From Sphingomonadaceae bacterium (GTDB lineage Bacteria > Pseudomonadota > Alphaproteobacteria > Sphingomonadales > Sphingomonadaceae), in contig JAECRT010000001.1 of assembly GCA_016000085.1 (NCBI GenBank), positions 154,285 through 218,284 on the forward strand: a stretch of DNA of 64,000 bases. Reading direction: 5' to 3'. Shown piece after piece: positions 35,342 through 44,987 of this stretch; the stretch's first letter is position 1, and each line of letters opens with the position of its first letter. A program made the translations under genes and the position numbers. The notes beneath the pieces are model-generated. The model worked only from the letters and a program-made list of their open reading frames with translations, was not told the origin of the DNA and searched no databases.

Positions 35342-37558
35342 TCAGGCGATCGTCACTATTCGTGCGCTCCCGCCATGTGGCATGGGCTTGACGACGACCT
35401 GATCGCCCATTCGGTCGAATGCTATATCAACCTTGGAAGCCCCGATGCCCAGGCTCCGGATCGTCAGGCTGTGGAGGAAATGCGGCAGTCCTGGCTTGTG
35501 AAATGATATCTGCTCTGCCGCGACATCAAATCGCAGTCCAAGGCTGGACTCGATCAGCGCAAGGGGCGCTGCGGCCGACCAAGCCTGTGGACTACAAGCC
35601 ACCGGATAGAAGGTCGGCCCTTGAGAGCGGCGACGCGGGAAGCCGCAGAACAGTTCGGGCAAGCGCATCATGTCGACATAGGTCGCGGCGGCGAATAGCC
35701 CTTCAAATATCTGGGCTGCCTCACGCTGATAGCCATAGCGGGAAAAGCCCCCCGCAATCAGCGCATTATCATGGGGCCAGATCGAGCCATTATGATAGCT
35801 CATCGGATTATAGAGCTTTTCAGTCGAAGCGATCGTGCGGACGCCCCAACCCGAAAAAGATGCTGGGGCCATCAGCGTGCGAACCACGGCTTCGGCGCGT
35901 TCCGCCCGCGCCAGCCCGGTATAAAGGACATGGCCCGCATTGGATGAGCGCACGCGGCACGGCCTCTTGTCGCCATCCAGCGCAATCACATAGGTGCCTA
36001 GCTCCGCGTCGAAAAAGGCGGTGTCGAAACGGTCACGCAGCCGAGCGGCGCGATCCCGATAATCCGCAGCGCGCCCGTCATCACCCACTGCGCGAAATAG
36101 CGCTTCGGCCGCCTGCCAGGCGCCATAGACATAGGCCTGGACTTCGGCGAGAGCGATCGGACCGCGCGCTATGCTGCCGTCGGCGTGGAAGATCGAATCA
36201 TGACTGTCCTTCCACCCTTGATTTTGCAGACCCTGATCGGTCAACCGACCATATTCGACGAAGCCATCGCCATCACGGTCGCCATGCACATCGATCCACG
36301 AAAGCGCTGCGTCGATATGCGGGAGGATCGTTGTCAGAAAGGCGATGTCGCCGGTGCGTTCGAGATAGGCACCGGCCAGCATCACGAAAAGCGGCGTGGA
36401 ATCGATACTGCCATAATAATGACGGAATGGCACTTCGCCCAATTCCGCCATTTCGCCATGGCGTACCTCATGCAATATCTTGCCTGGTTCGGCATCGGCC
36501 GCCGGGTCAAAGCTGGTTGCCTGATGCGCGGCCAGATATCCCAGCACGCCGCGGCTGATCTCCGGGTCCATCCATAGGGTTTCGAGCGCGGTGATGATGG
36601 CATCTCGGCCGAACACCGTGCTGAACCAAGGGATGCCGGCGTAGGGATAGGGGCCAAATTCGGTATCGGTCGAAAGCATTGAAATGTCGGCGACCGAGCG
36701 ACGCGCAACTTCGTTGAACAGGTCGTTGGACGAATGAAGGGTCGCCCCCCGTTGACGCGCCGCCTGCAACGTCTGCATCGCTTCGCGCAGGGATTTCAGG
36801 AAATGCTTCGGCAGCGGGTCGCTGATTTCAACCCGGCTGCAACAAATACGGGTGAACAGGGCGCAGCGCTGGCCGGGCGGCACCGTCACTTCGAAGCGCG
36901 CGTGGTTGTCAGTCAACTCGGTGGGCATTGGATCGAAATGCAGATGGGTCTGTCGTTCGCGATCGTCCCGCCCGATATAGCCTAGCAGAACGTCTGATGG
37001 GCCGACCTGCGCCTCCCGCATTGTCCCGCGGCGCAAGCGGGTCATGCCGCGAATTTCGAACAGATCGGCAAAGTCGGCGACAAAGCTGAGATCTATGCTG
37101 ATCTGGTGCATTTCAGTGTCGAAATTGCGTACGGTGATCCTTTCGTACAACGCGTCTTTCCAGAGGAAGCGTGTGCGACGCAAATGAATCAAGTCATGCA
37201 ACACAGCGACCCGGCCATCGTCGCCGAAGAAATCGGGGTTGGCGAGATCACAGGTCAGCATCGCATTATCGTCGCGCAGTGCCGAACTCAGCAGGATCGG
37301 CCGCATCCCGTTTACCGTGAGATAAAGGTGAGAAAGATGCCGGGTGTCGCGATGGTACAACCCTTCTGGACTGCCCGGCCCGGAAATGGCGTCGCCGCTA
37401 TGGTCGAACACGGCGAAGCTGTCGCCATGTTTGAGCGTGCGCGGCCTGCGTTCGTGGAGCGAGGCGGTCGCCGGGATGAAAAATTGGGTTTGCGCCTGGG
37501 ACAGCGCCTGCCCCCCAGCGATGCCGGGCGCTTCGGGCTGGGGCTGTATCAGCGTCAT
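35342..37558 (-). CDS. Amylo-alpha-1,6-glucosidase / glycogen debranching family protein
   Basis: 738 aa. The N-terminal glycogen-debranching domain reads HGDSFAVFDHSGDAISGP with GLYHRDTRHLSHLYL. The C-terminal (alpha/alpha)6 barrel contains YPYAGIPWFSTVFGRDAIITALETLW, GFVEYGRLTDQGLQNQGWKDS and NGSIWPHDNALIAGG, the usual acidic active-site segments. Such proteins act on alpha-glucans or related glycosides and often sit beside a GT4 gene, as here (8 bp apart). It has a strong SD (AGGAG). No glgA, glgB or glgX is adjacent, so true glycogen debranching is unproven. Confidence 0.88.
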   Translation of the reverse strand: MTLIQPQPEAPGIAGGQALSQAQTQFFIPATASLHERRPRTLKHGDSFAVFDHSGDAISGPGSPEGLYHRDTRHLSHLYLTVNGMRPILLSSALRDDNAMLTCDLANPDFFGDDGRVAVLHDLIHLRRTRFLWKDALYERITVRNFDTEMHQISIDLSFVADFADLFEIRGMTRLRRGTMREAQVGPSDVLLGYIGRDDRERQTHLHFDPMPTELTDNHARFEVTVPPGQRCALFTRICCSRVEISDPLPKHFLKSLREAMQTLQAARQRGATLHSSNDLFNEVARRSVADISMLSTDTEFGPYPYAGIPWFSTVFGRDAIITALETLWMDPEISRGVLGYLAAHQATSFDPAADAEPGKILHEVRHGEMAELGEVPFRHYYGSIDSTPLFVMLAGAYLERTGDIAFLTTILPHIDAALSWIDVHGDRDGDGFVEYGRLTDQGLQNQGWKDSHDSIFHADGSIARGPIALAEVQAYVYGAWQAAEALFRAVGDDGRAADYRDRAARLRDRFDTAFFDAELGTYVIALDGDKRPCRVRSSNAGHVLYTGLARAERAEAVVRTLMAPASFSGWGVRTIASTEKLYNPMSYHNGSIWPHDNALIAGGFSRYGYQREAAQIFEGLFAAATYVDMMRLPELFCGFPRRRSQGPTFYPVACSPQAWSAAAPLALIESSLGLRFDVAAEQISFHKPGLPHFLHSLTIRSLGIGASKVDIAFDRMGDQVVVKPMPHGGSARIVTIA

Positions 37559-37566
37559 GGAGTCTC

Positions 37567-38661
37567 CTATGCGACGATCTGGAGTTCGGCGTCTTCGCCG
37601 CGCTGGCGGCGCAGCCGGGCCGCGTCCGTACGGGCGCCAGGCAGTTCATGGTACAACGCGACATAGTCTGCCGCCATCCGCTCCGCCGTGAAGCGTGTGT
37701 CAAATGCGCCACGCACCCGGGCGCGGTCGAGATGCGGCAAGGCCGCGACCGCTGCCACGGCTTCATCTTCGCTATCGACGATGAAACCCGATACGCCATG
37801 CTCGATCACTTCAGGCACTGATCCGCATCGGAACGCAATCACAGGCGTCGCACAGGCCATCGCCTCGATCATCACCAGGCCAAAGGGTTCTGGCCAATCA
37901 ATGGGAAACAGCAACGCGCTCGCCTGACCCAGGAATTGCGCCTTTTGCTGTTCATTGATCTCGCCGATATATTCTACATTGGGATAGCGATCGACCAGCG
38001 GGGCGATCTCGCTTTCCCAATAAGCCCGATCCACATTGTCGATCTTGGCCGCGATCTTGAGGTTCAGGCCCGATCGCGCAGCGATGCGGATCGCGCGGTC
38101 TGGCCGCTTCTCGGGCGATATGCGGCCCAGAAACGCGAGATAATTCTCGCCCGCGCCCAATCGCGGCGCCAGCAGGTCGGCAGGTAGGCCATGGTAGATT
38201 GTCCCGCCCCAATTGACCGGTGGCATAGGTAACCGTTGATGGTCGGAAATCGACACCAGACTGTGCTCGGGAAAGGCCCGGTAAAAGGGTGGCAAGTCGG
38301 GCAGATCAAGCCGTCCGTGCAAGGTGGTGACGGTGCGCCCGATAAAATCCTGAGCCATCGGCAAATGGAGCATGTCGATATGAAAGTGCAGCGCATCGAA
38401 TTCATCGGCGCGGCGACGAACCTGCTCCAGCATTATCATATGATAGGGAATGGTATCGACCACAGCCGGATTCAGGCGAAGCGCCATGTCGGTAATCGGC
38501 ACCAGTTCGGCACTGGTCTGCGAATCGCCACTGGCGAACAGGGTGACACTATGACCCTGGCGAACAAGTTCTTCGGTCAGATAGGAAACGATCCGTTCGG
38601 TACCACCATAGAGCCTGGGAGGGACGCTTTCGGCCAATGGGGCAATTTGCGCGATCTTCAT
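37567..38661 (-). CDS. Glycosyltransferase family 4
   Basis: 364 aa, GT-B fold. N-terminal PPRLYGGTERIVSYLTEELVRQGHSVTLFASGDS binds acceptor and donor phosphates. The C-terminal half has FLGRISPEKRPDRAIRIA and the EX7E-like region PEPFGLVMIEAMACATPVIAF. It should move a sugar from a nucleotide donor. It is co-transcribed with the debranching-type enzyme, suggesting joint work on a storage or stress glucan; that is inference. Confidence 0.9.
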   Translation of the reverse strand: MKIAQIAPLAESVPPRLYGGTERIVSYLTEELVRQGHSVTLFASGDSQTSAELVPITDMALRLNPAVVDTIPYHMIMLEQVRRRADEFDALHFHIDMLHLPMAQDFIGRTVTTLHGRLDLPDLPPFYRAFPEHSLVSISDHQRLPMPPVNWGGTIYHGLPADLLAPRLGAGENYLAFLGRISPEKRPDRAIRIAARSGLNLKIAAKIDNVDRAYWESEIAPLVDRYPNVEYIGEINEQQKAQFLGQASALLFPIDWPEPFGLVMIEAMACATPVIAFRCGSVPEVIEHGVSGFIVDSEDEAVAAVAALPHLDRARVRGAFDTRFTAERMAADYVALYHELPGARTDAARLRRQRGEDAELQIVA

Positions 38662-39039
38662 ACAGGCATTCCTCTCAATCGAGTGAAGCCCTCCGTTCCC
38701 CGACCTGCGGTAGGCTGCCTTGCTATAATGCGTTCAGATGCGGGCTAGTTTCATGAAAGGAAGTGTTTCGTCGCAATTCCTGAAAATGAACGCGTGACGG
38801 CTAACAAATACCGACTTTCAGTATGGCATTGAACGATAGCTTTTATGATTTTCCCGGTTTTCTAAGAAACCGATTTGGTGACCCGCCACGCTCGAATGAG
38901 GTGGCGCGGGAACGACGTCCGCATGGACCAGAGCCTTAACGCCGAATGTGCTGACACAGCCAGCGCATACATGATCATGAACAGGCCGACCATTTTCATA
39001 ATCTAATTTCAAGGAGATACAAACCGAAAGGAGTTTTTG
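38662..39039. other. Intergenic region between the GT4 gene and the MFS gene
   Basis: About 378 bp between divergent genes, so it must hold both promoters, though no strong -35/-10 pair was picked out. A 27-codon plus-strand ORF (38923-39006) ends MIMNRPTIFII, which looks like the first residues of a response regulator but stops at once and lacks an SD. AGGAG at about 39029 is the ribosome binding site of the MFS gene. Confidence 0.45.
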
Positions 39040-40269
39040 ATGTCGCACATTCAGTCCATGGCGCGTGAATGGAAGCTCGAATGGCGACAGGGTGTAACCG
39101 CCTTGTTGGCGGGATCGCTGGGCTATTCCCTCTATTCCGCGATATCGAGCCTGTTCGTCGAGCCGTTGCAGCATCAATTCGGCTGGTCGCGCGGCGATAT
39201 CGCGTTCGTACACAGCTTCGGCCTCATTACCGCGTTCATCGCACCCGTCATTGGCCGCCTGACGGATCATTATGGCGTCCGTCCCGTCCTTTCAGTGGGG
39301 CTGGTCCTGACCGCCACCGGGTATCTGCTGCTCTCCTTGATGCAGGGTTCGCTCAGCTATTATTATCTGGCCTATTTCGTGCTGTCGCTGTCCGGCATGG
39401 CGACTACCGGGATAACGGTCACTCGCATCCTGAGCGGGGCGTTCGAGCGTACGCGCGGCACAGCGCTGGCGATCGGACGATCCGGCCTGGCCGTGGCGGG
39501 CGCGTTAATGCCGATGCTGTTGTTCCCGGTGATCGTCCATTTCGGGTCCGCCGGTGGCTTTTTGCTGCTCGCGGCTTTTATCCTGCTGATCCCGCTCCCT
39601 TTGACCTTGTTCTGGCTGCCGCGGGCGCGCCGGATTGCTGCCACTGCGACAAGCAAGCCGCTTGCCAAGGCAGACCCATGGCGTGTTTTGCTCGCCAAAC
39701 CAAAGGTCCGCATCCTGATCGCCGCGTCGGTCTTCAATTATGTGCCGGTGGTCGCGTTGCTGTCGCAAATGAAGCCGTTGGCGATCGAGAAGGGGTTGGA
39801 TACGCTGGCCGCCGTCGGCGCGGTATCGGTGATGGGGACGGCGGCGGCTTTGGGCGCTTTGTTCAGCGGTGTGCTGGTTGATCGCTTCTGGGCGCCGGCT
39901 GTGGCGTTCATCCTTAACCTCGCGCCTGCCATAGGATGTTTGTTCCTGCTGCAGAGCGACGTGTCGCCGGTGCTATTCTACGGCGCGGTGCTGATGATCG
40001 GCCTGGGTCAGGGCGCGGAGATCGACATCGTCGCGTTCATGATCGCGCGTTATTTCGGGTTGCGCAGCTATGCCACGATCTACAGCCTCTCCACTATGTG
40101 CATCGCATTGGGGGTTGCGCTAGGCGCCAGCCTGATCGGCCGCGCTTATGACCATTTCGGCAACTACGATGTCGCGATCATGGCAGCGTCCGCGTCCTTC
40201 GCGGTCGCCGCTCTCTGTTATCTGGCGATGGGGCGCTACCCGACGGCCGAAGAGAGTGCGATGGATTGA
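39040..40269 (+). CDS. MFS transporter
   Basis: 409 aa from ATG 39040, with AAAGGAG upstream; the track start is a TTG one codon earlier. Twelve hydrophobic segments are visible. The first loop has IGRLTDHYGVRPVL, the MFS motif between TM2 and TM3. It looks like the oxalate/monocarboxylate-type sphingomonad transporters. With the PhyH, TonB and dehydrogenase genes nearby it may import the substrate of this island. Its 3' end faces the PhyH gene. Confidence 0.88.
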   Translation: MSHIQSMAREWKLEWRQGVTALLAGSLGYSLYSAISSLFVEPLQHQFGWSRGDIAFVHSFGLITAFIAPVIGRLTDHYGVRPVLSVGLVLTATGYLLLSLMQGSLSYYYLAYFVLSLSGMATTGITVTRILSGAFERTRGTALAIGRSGLAVAGALMPMLLFPVIVHFGSAGGFLLLAAFILLIPLPLTLFWLPRARRIAATATSKPLAKADPWRVLLAKPKVRILIAASVFNYVPVVALLSQMKPLAIEKGLDTLAAVGAVSVMGTAAALGALFSGVLVDRFWAPAVAFILNLAPAIGCLFLLQSDVSPVLFYGAVLMIGLGQGAEIDIVAFMIARYFGLRSYATIYSLSTMCIALGVALGASLIGRAYDHFGNYDVAIMAASASFAVAALCYLAMGRYPTAEESAMD

Positions 40270-40294
40270 CCGGACGCTATGCCCGCCCGTCCGG
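40270..40294. terminator. Bidirectional hairpin between convergent MFS and PhyH genes
   Basis: CCGGACG (40270-40276) and CGTCCGG (40288-40294) are perfect 7-bp arms with an 11-base loop, filling nearly all of the 27-bp gap between the two convergent stop codons. There is no T run, so termination would be hairpin-only or Rho-assisted. Confidence 0.5.
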
Positions 40295-40296
40295 CA

Positions 40297-41307
40297 TCAA
40301 TGCTGGGGACGGATGAAGGTCGCCGTGCCGTGGTCGGAGGCGACATAGACCGGATCACCGACCTTCACGAGTTCCGGTATTTCCGCCAAGGCGAGCGGCA
40401 TCCCGGTCAGTCTTCCGCGCGTGATGCGGCAGAAAGTATCCTCATCAATGCGGAACGTGCGCTGCGCGCCTTCCTCCGTCGTAACGGTGATCGCGCAGGG
40501 ATCGATCGCGGCGACTTTACCCACGGTGGGGATATTGCCCGACATCGGCATACCGCGAATGTCCATCGACAACCGGAAATAGCGATCCGATCGGTTGGCA
40601 AGGCCGCTGTGCGGCGTTTCCATGCTGAAGATCAGCACATCGCCGGGCTGATATACCGTGCGGCGCCACGCATTCGCTGGGATTGCGTCCTCGGCAATAC
40701 CCTCCGGCGGCCGGGGGAAATCGTTCATGCGCGGGCGGTGCATGCCTTCGGCCAGCGCCAGTCCGCCCGTCGCCTCGTCGATCATGACGAGCGGTATCCA
40801 GCAGATTTTGAGTGGCAAGCCCTTGTTGTTGGGTCCGTCGCAATGGATGAAATTGAACCGCTTGCCCGCCCGACCACTGCCCGGCGGCAACGCGTGATAT
40901 TCAGTGTTCGGTACCCAGAAGACATCATCGCCGAAGAGTTCGGAAAAAAATGCGCGGATGTTGGGTTCAACCACGAACCTGTTGCGCGGATAGCGGGCCA
41001 TCAGCGGGTCGGTGCCCGGCGTCCCATCGTTGCGGATCGGGAAATTGTCGAGGGATGCGCCATTGTAAACCGCCGCGTCGGTTCGGTCGGGATCGATAAC
41101 GCCCACTTCGTTCAGTACGTCGAGATAGACCGACCTAAGACGACCGATTGCAGCCTTATCCAACACGTCGCGGAAGAACCAATAACCGTCGCGTTCCCAA
41201 GCAGCCGCAAGCCCCGCAGCATCGCCCAACAGGTGGTTCGATACCGTCAACTCGCGCATCGGAAGGGTATCTGCAAATTCGGATGTGATCATGTCGGTCA
41301 TGGTCAT
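40297..41307 (-). CDS. Phytanoyl-CoA dioxygenase (PhyH) family, Fe(II)/2-oxoglutarate oxygenase
   Basis: 336 aa. The iron facial triad is visible as HxD in NFIHCDGPN (H155, D157) and a distal histidine in METPHSGLANRSDRYFRLSMD, whose arginine can bind 2-oxoglutarate. It should hydroxylate an unactivated carbon using oxygen and 2-oxoglutarate. The family includes hydroxylases of lipids, terpenoids and antibiotics, so the substrate is open. It lies 62 bp after the broken TonB receptor gene on the same strand, so the IS may be polar on it. Confidence 0.88.
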   Translation of the reverse strand: MTMTDMITSEFADTLPMRELTVSNHLLGDAAGLAAAWERDGYWFFRDVLDKAAIGRLRSVYLDVLNEVGVIDPDRTDAAVYNGASLDNFPIRNDGTPGTDPLMARYPRNRFVVEPNIRAFFSELFGDDVFWVPNTEYHALPPGSGRAGKRFNFIHCDGPNNKGLPLKICWIPLVMIDEATGGLALAEGMHRPRMNDFPRPPEGIAEDAIPANAWRRTVYQPGDVLIFSMETPHSGLANRSDRYFRLSMDIRGMPMSGNIPTVGKVAAIDPCAITVTTEEGAQRTFRIDEDTFCRITRGRLTGMPLALAEIPELVKVGDPVYVASDHGTATFIRPQH

Positions 41308-41369
41308 TCTTTCGCTGGCTCTGCCGGTCGCGCCGATGCGCGCCCCAAGACCGGCACCGGCGCCTTCGA

Positions 41370-42157
41370 TCAGAAGTGGAAACGTGCCGTCGCTCCATAA
41401 GTACGCGGCGTGCCGGGCGAATGGGAATTATAGCCCAGCGTATTGGTGTTGCTCAGGAGATAGGAATAATGCTCGTTGGTGAGGTTTTTCACGAATAAGG
41501 ACAATCGGAAATTGGACCCCGCGATGTTCGACCAACCGGCATCCAGATTGACGAGATGCCAACCTTTTACTTCGGTAAAACCGCGGACGTAACTGTCGTT
41601 CCCGTTGAAACTGTCGATGTGATAATAGCTCACGCCAAAGGACAAATCGCCGTTCGACTTGTCCATCGGCACGAGATAGCGCGCGCCCAGTGTGTAGGTG
41701 TTGCGCGGCGCACGGGCGAAAGGCGCATTGGATAGATCGGTGCCGCTGAACGGATCGGCAAAATCCTGATATTTGGCATTCGTATAGGCATAGTTCGCCG
41801 ACAATTCGATCGATGCTATTGGGCGGAACAATGCTTCGACTTCGATGCCCCAAATTCTCGCGCCGCCAGCATTTGCCGTAACAGTCGTATTCGGAATGGT
41901 CGTGACGTCGGTCAGCAACCGCTGGATATTTTTATACTTGGCATAATAGCCCGCAAGATTGGTCCGCAGGAACATGTTGCCCGGCCGCCAGTCGCCCTTG
42001 AACCCCAGTTCGATATCGTCGACCGTTTCCGGGCTGAATGTCCGCGCCAGACCGGCCTGGGTCGCGGCGCGCGCGCCATAACCACCCGTACGATAGCCAT
42101 GCCGGTGCGCGGCGTAGAGAAGATGATCGCGATCGAACCGATATTCCAGACTAACGT
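41370..42157 (-). pseudogene. TonB-dependent receptor, C-terminal part (gene interrupted by an IS)
   Basis: Read in frame on the minus strand from the IS edge, this part continues NVSLEYRFDRDHLLYAAHRHGYRTGGYG, then outer-membrane beta strands, and ends with the C-terminal aromatic ATARFHF needed for barrel insertion. It has no start of its own near the IS edge; the 201-aa track ORF starts at an internal methionine. Joined to the N-terminal part and minus one copy of the TA target repeat, it gives one open frame of 778 aa. No other damage was seen. Confidence 0.88.
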
Positions 42158-42159
42158 TA
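42158..42159. repeat. Target-site duplication TA, left copy
   Basis: The TA at 42158-42159 is repeated at 43332-43333 on the other side of the element. TA duplication is standard for the IS630/Tc1-mariner group. The neighbouring sequence TATA makes the exact base ambiguous by one or two positions. Confidence 0.7.
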
Positions 42160-43331
42160 TACCAGCCTGCGCTGAGCCTGACTCACGTGGGGGATTCCCA
42201 AACTGACGAAATTCTGAATCAATGGCGGCCTGCATTTGGAGGGCGTGACCATGGGATCAGCGATCGGCTTGCGGGATGATTTTGACGGGGCGGCGTTGCG
42301 GCGATTGTCGCGCACGACGAGGAGCGCGAACCAGGCGCGGCGGCTTTTGGCATTGGCCGAGATTTACGATGGTGGCAGCCGGACAGCGGCGGCGCGGATC
42401 GGCGGGGTGGGGCTGCAGATCGTGCGTGACTGGGTTGTGCGGTTCAATGCCCGTGGTCCTGATGGCCTTCTGGATGGCAAGGCGCCCGGCAAGCAATCGC
42501 GGCTCAATGATGCTCAGCGACAGGCGCTTGTCGAGACGGTCGAACGTGGTCCGATCCCGGCGATCCATGGTGTCGTTCGCTGGCGCCTGATCGACCTGGT
42601 CCAATGGCTTCACGACGAGTTCGCGGTGTCGCTCGATGAAACGACCGTGGGGCGCGAGCTGAAGAGGCTGGGCTACGTCAAGCTCACGGCGCGACCCCGC
42701 CACCATGCCCAGAACGAACTTGCCATGGACGCCTTCAAAAAGGGGGCTTTGCCGCCGAGCTGGCAAAGGTCAAAGCAACCCTCCCGAAGGGTACGCCCAT
42801 AGAGATCTGGTTCCAGGACGAAGCCCGCATCGGTCAGAAGAACAAGATCACGCGGCGCTGGGCCAGACGCGGGACGCGGCCATCGGCACCAAAGGATCAG
42901 CGGACAAAATCGGCGTATATCTTTGGCGCTATCTGCCCGGAACAGGGCAAGGGCGCAGGGCTGGTGCTGCCCTTCTGCAATACCGAAACCATGACGCTGC
43001 ACCTGACCGAGATATCGCTCGCCGTCGCCCCTGGCGCTCACGCGGTCGTGCTGATGGACCAGGCTGGGTGGCACATGACCGGAAAGCTCGTCGTGCCCGA
43101 TAACATCAGCATCATCGCTCTGCCGGCAAAATGTCCTGAGTTGAACCCCGTCGAGAACATCTGGCAGTTCATGCGCGACAACTGGCTCTCCAACCGCGTC
43201 TTCGCCTCCTACGACAACATCATCGACCACTGCTGCGAGGCTTGGAACAAGCTCGTCGATCAGCCTTGGCACATCATGACCATCGGTCGCCGCAAATGGG
43301 CGCGTGGGTCATGATCAATGCAGGTTGGTAT
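42160..43331 (+). mobile_element. IS630-family insertion sequence
   Basis: About 1172 bp, a normal size for the family. The ends are imperfect inverted repeats: ATACCAGCCTGCGCTGA (left, counting the A at 42159) against ATACCAACCTGCATTGA (right end, reverse strand), 14 of 17 identical. It sits between TA duplications and carries one transposase read in two overlapping frames. It lies inside a TonB receptor gene in the opposite orientation to that gene. The left edge may be off by one base because of the TATA at the target. Confidence 0.88.
42251..43314 (+). CDS. IS630-family transposase, two frames joined by a likely -1 frameshift
   Basis: Frame A starts at ATG 42251 (MGSAIGLRDDFDGAALRRL) and encodes the HTH half. 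Frame B holds the DDE catalytic half: EIWFQDEARIGQ, VVLMDQAGWHM and the ELNPVENIWQFMRDNWL end. The frames meet at CAAAAAGGGGGC (about 42736-42747), which contains A_AAG_GGG, a proper -1 slippery heptamer; slippage gives DAFKKGGFAAELAKVK. About 354 aa if fused. Such frameshifts are common in this IS family, so it is probably functional rather than broken. Confidence 0.88.
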
Positions 43332-43333
43332 TA
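43332..43333. repeat. Target-site duplication TA, right copy
   Basis: Right copy of the TA target, followed by TAGGTGACC of the interrupted receptor gene. Confidence 0.7.
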
Positions 43334-44880
43334 TAGGTGACCTCGGAAAAGGATTTGTTCGCGTCGAACCGGCAATCCGCCAGCGGCGGCAATGTTTCCG
43401 GCGTTGCGGGATTATTGTCGAGATCGAGCGTGAAGCGACATGCGGTACGCGTAGCGTTCAGGATGGTCACGGCGCGACGATCCTTGTTGTAACGGATACC
43501 CGCCGTCACGCTGAAGCCTGTCCCGTCGTCCGAGAAATTATAGGTGCCCTGCGCAAAGGCCGCATAGCTGCGATTGCGCGCCTTGACGTTGGTATTGCTG
43601 TAGGCCGTACCGGCGAAATCGAACGGTTCGGTCGGTTCGATCAAACCCGGGTCGATCGCGCCCACGGCCGATCGCCCCTGATTATGTCCGCGCTCCTTAA
43701 AATAATAGAGGCCGGTGATCCAGTTCAAATGATCCGACGAACCAAGCAACTGCGCTTCTTCGGAAAACTGGCTGGACTTATCGATACGCCGCTGCGGATG
43801 CAGGGAATTGGACGATCCGTCGATATCGTCTGCAATGTCGTCGGACACCTTGCGATAGCCCAGGATATTCTTGAACGTGATATTGTCCGAAATCTCGAAA
43901 CTCGTCGTGTTGGCGAGTGTGTGGGTACGGACCTTGATATACACGGGAACGCCATTGGCGACGCGAAACATCCCCCGTGCCTGCTGTTGCGCGAGCAGAG
44001 TTTCGAGCGGCTGATAATTGCGTGCTGCCTGGGCGGCAGGCTGGTTGAAGGTTCCATTTGGATTGATCTTGTACAGGAAGATCGGCGTGCCGCCGTCATC
44101 CTCATTGTAAAAGTCATAGACCGTGAGCGATTCTATCGCCTCGGTCGGGCGGAGTAGCAACGACACGCGGGCCGCCTCCTGCGCGGTGTTGTTGATGTTG
44201 CGGCCCAATATCTCGTCATAGACGAAACCATCGTCGCGCAACCGGATACCTGCGACACGGATCGCTGCCTTTTCGCCCAGCGGTATATTCAGCATCGCTT
44301 CGACATTGAATGTATCGAAACGCCCAAAGGTTACGGCTGCGGACCCCTCCAGTTCATTGGTCGGTCGATTGCCGCGAATGATGATCGCGCCACCCGTTGT
44401 ATTCCGGCCGAACAGCGTGCCCTGGGGGCCACGTAGCACTTCAACCGAACCGATGTCGAAGATGGCGCCATTCAGTCCCTGCGTACGCGCGGCCACGACG
44501 TCGCCGAGATAGACCGACACCGAGGAATCGGCGAGCGATGACAGCTCTTGCTGGCTAAGCCCGCGAATGGCGAAAGTGGGCAATGCCCGGCTGCCGCCTG
44601 CACCGGGCACGGCAGTCAGGCTCGGCGCCACGTTCGACAGGTCCATGACGCTCGTGATGTTCGCGCGGGCAATCGTTTCGGCCGTGACGGCGCTGACGGC
44701 GAGGGGAACATCCTGCAGTCGCTCGTCACGACGACGCGCTTGTACGATGATATCGTCGACGCTGAAGGTCTGCTGTGCCTTTTCCGCCGTTGGCGCTCCT
44801 GCCGCCTGGGCGGCTGCCATAGTCGGCAATGCCCACAACAGGCATGCGCAGGACGACATTAATATCTTGTGATTATTCAT
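43334..44880 (-). pseudogene. TonB-dependent receptor, N-terminal part (gene interrupted by an IS)
   Basis: Starts MNNHKILMSSCACLLWALPTMAAAQAAG, a clear signal peptide, then a TonB-box-like TFSVDDIIVQARRRDERLQDVPLAVSAVT and the plug domain with SVEVLRGPQGTLFGRNTTGGAI. About 515 native residues reach KSFSEVTY, after which the frame runs into the IS and stops a few codons later (NTNLH). The product lacks the last third of the barrel, so it is very unlikely to work. It is the sphingomonad type of substrate-specific receptor. GGGGAGGG gives the ribosome site. Confidence 0.9.
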
Positions 44881-44893
44881 AAAACCCTCCCCT

Positions 44894-44899
44894 ATTATA
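44894..44899 (-). promoter_or_regulatory. -10 element of the TonB receptor gene
   Basis: A perfect TATAAT on the minus strand lies 13 bp before the receptor start codon, leaving a very short leader that holds GGGGAGGG. A matching -35 was not clear (TAACAA about 16 bp upstream). Confidence 0.4.
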
Positions 44900-44987
44900 T
44901 GTTGGTTATTTTGGTTGTTACGAATGCATGGCTTTGACTTTGCGGGATCGACTATTCCTCATTATCGACCGACGAAGTCTTGATCGA

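Noticed and set aside
38923-39006. 27-codon ORF ending MIMNRPTIFII, like the start of a response regulator
   Set aside because: It stops after a few matching residues, has no Shine-Dalgarno, and nothing downstream continues a receiver domain. Chance similarity is likelier than a gene remnant.
42236-43314. Reading the two transposase frames as a mutated pseudogene
   Set aside because: The junction is a proper slippery heptamer and the fused product is complete, so programmed frameshifting is the simpler view.
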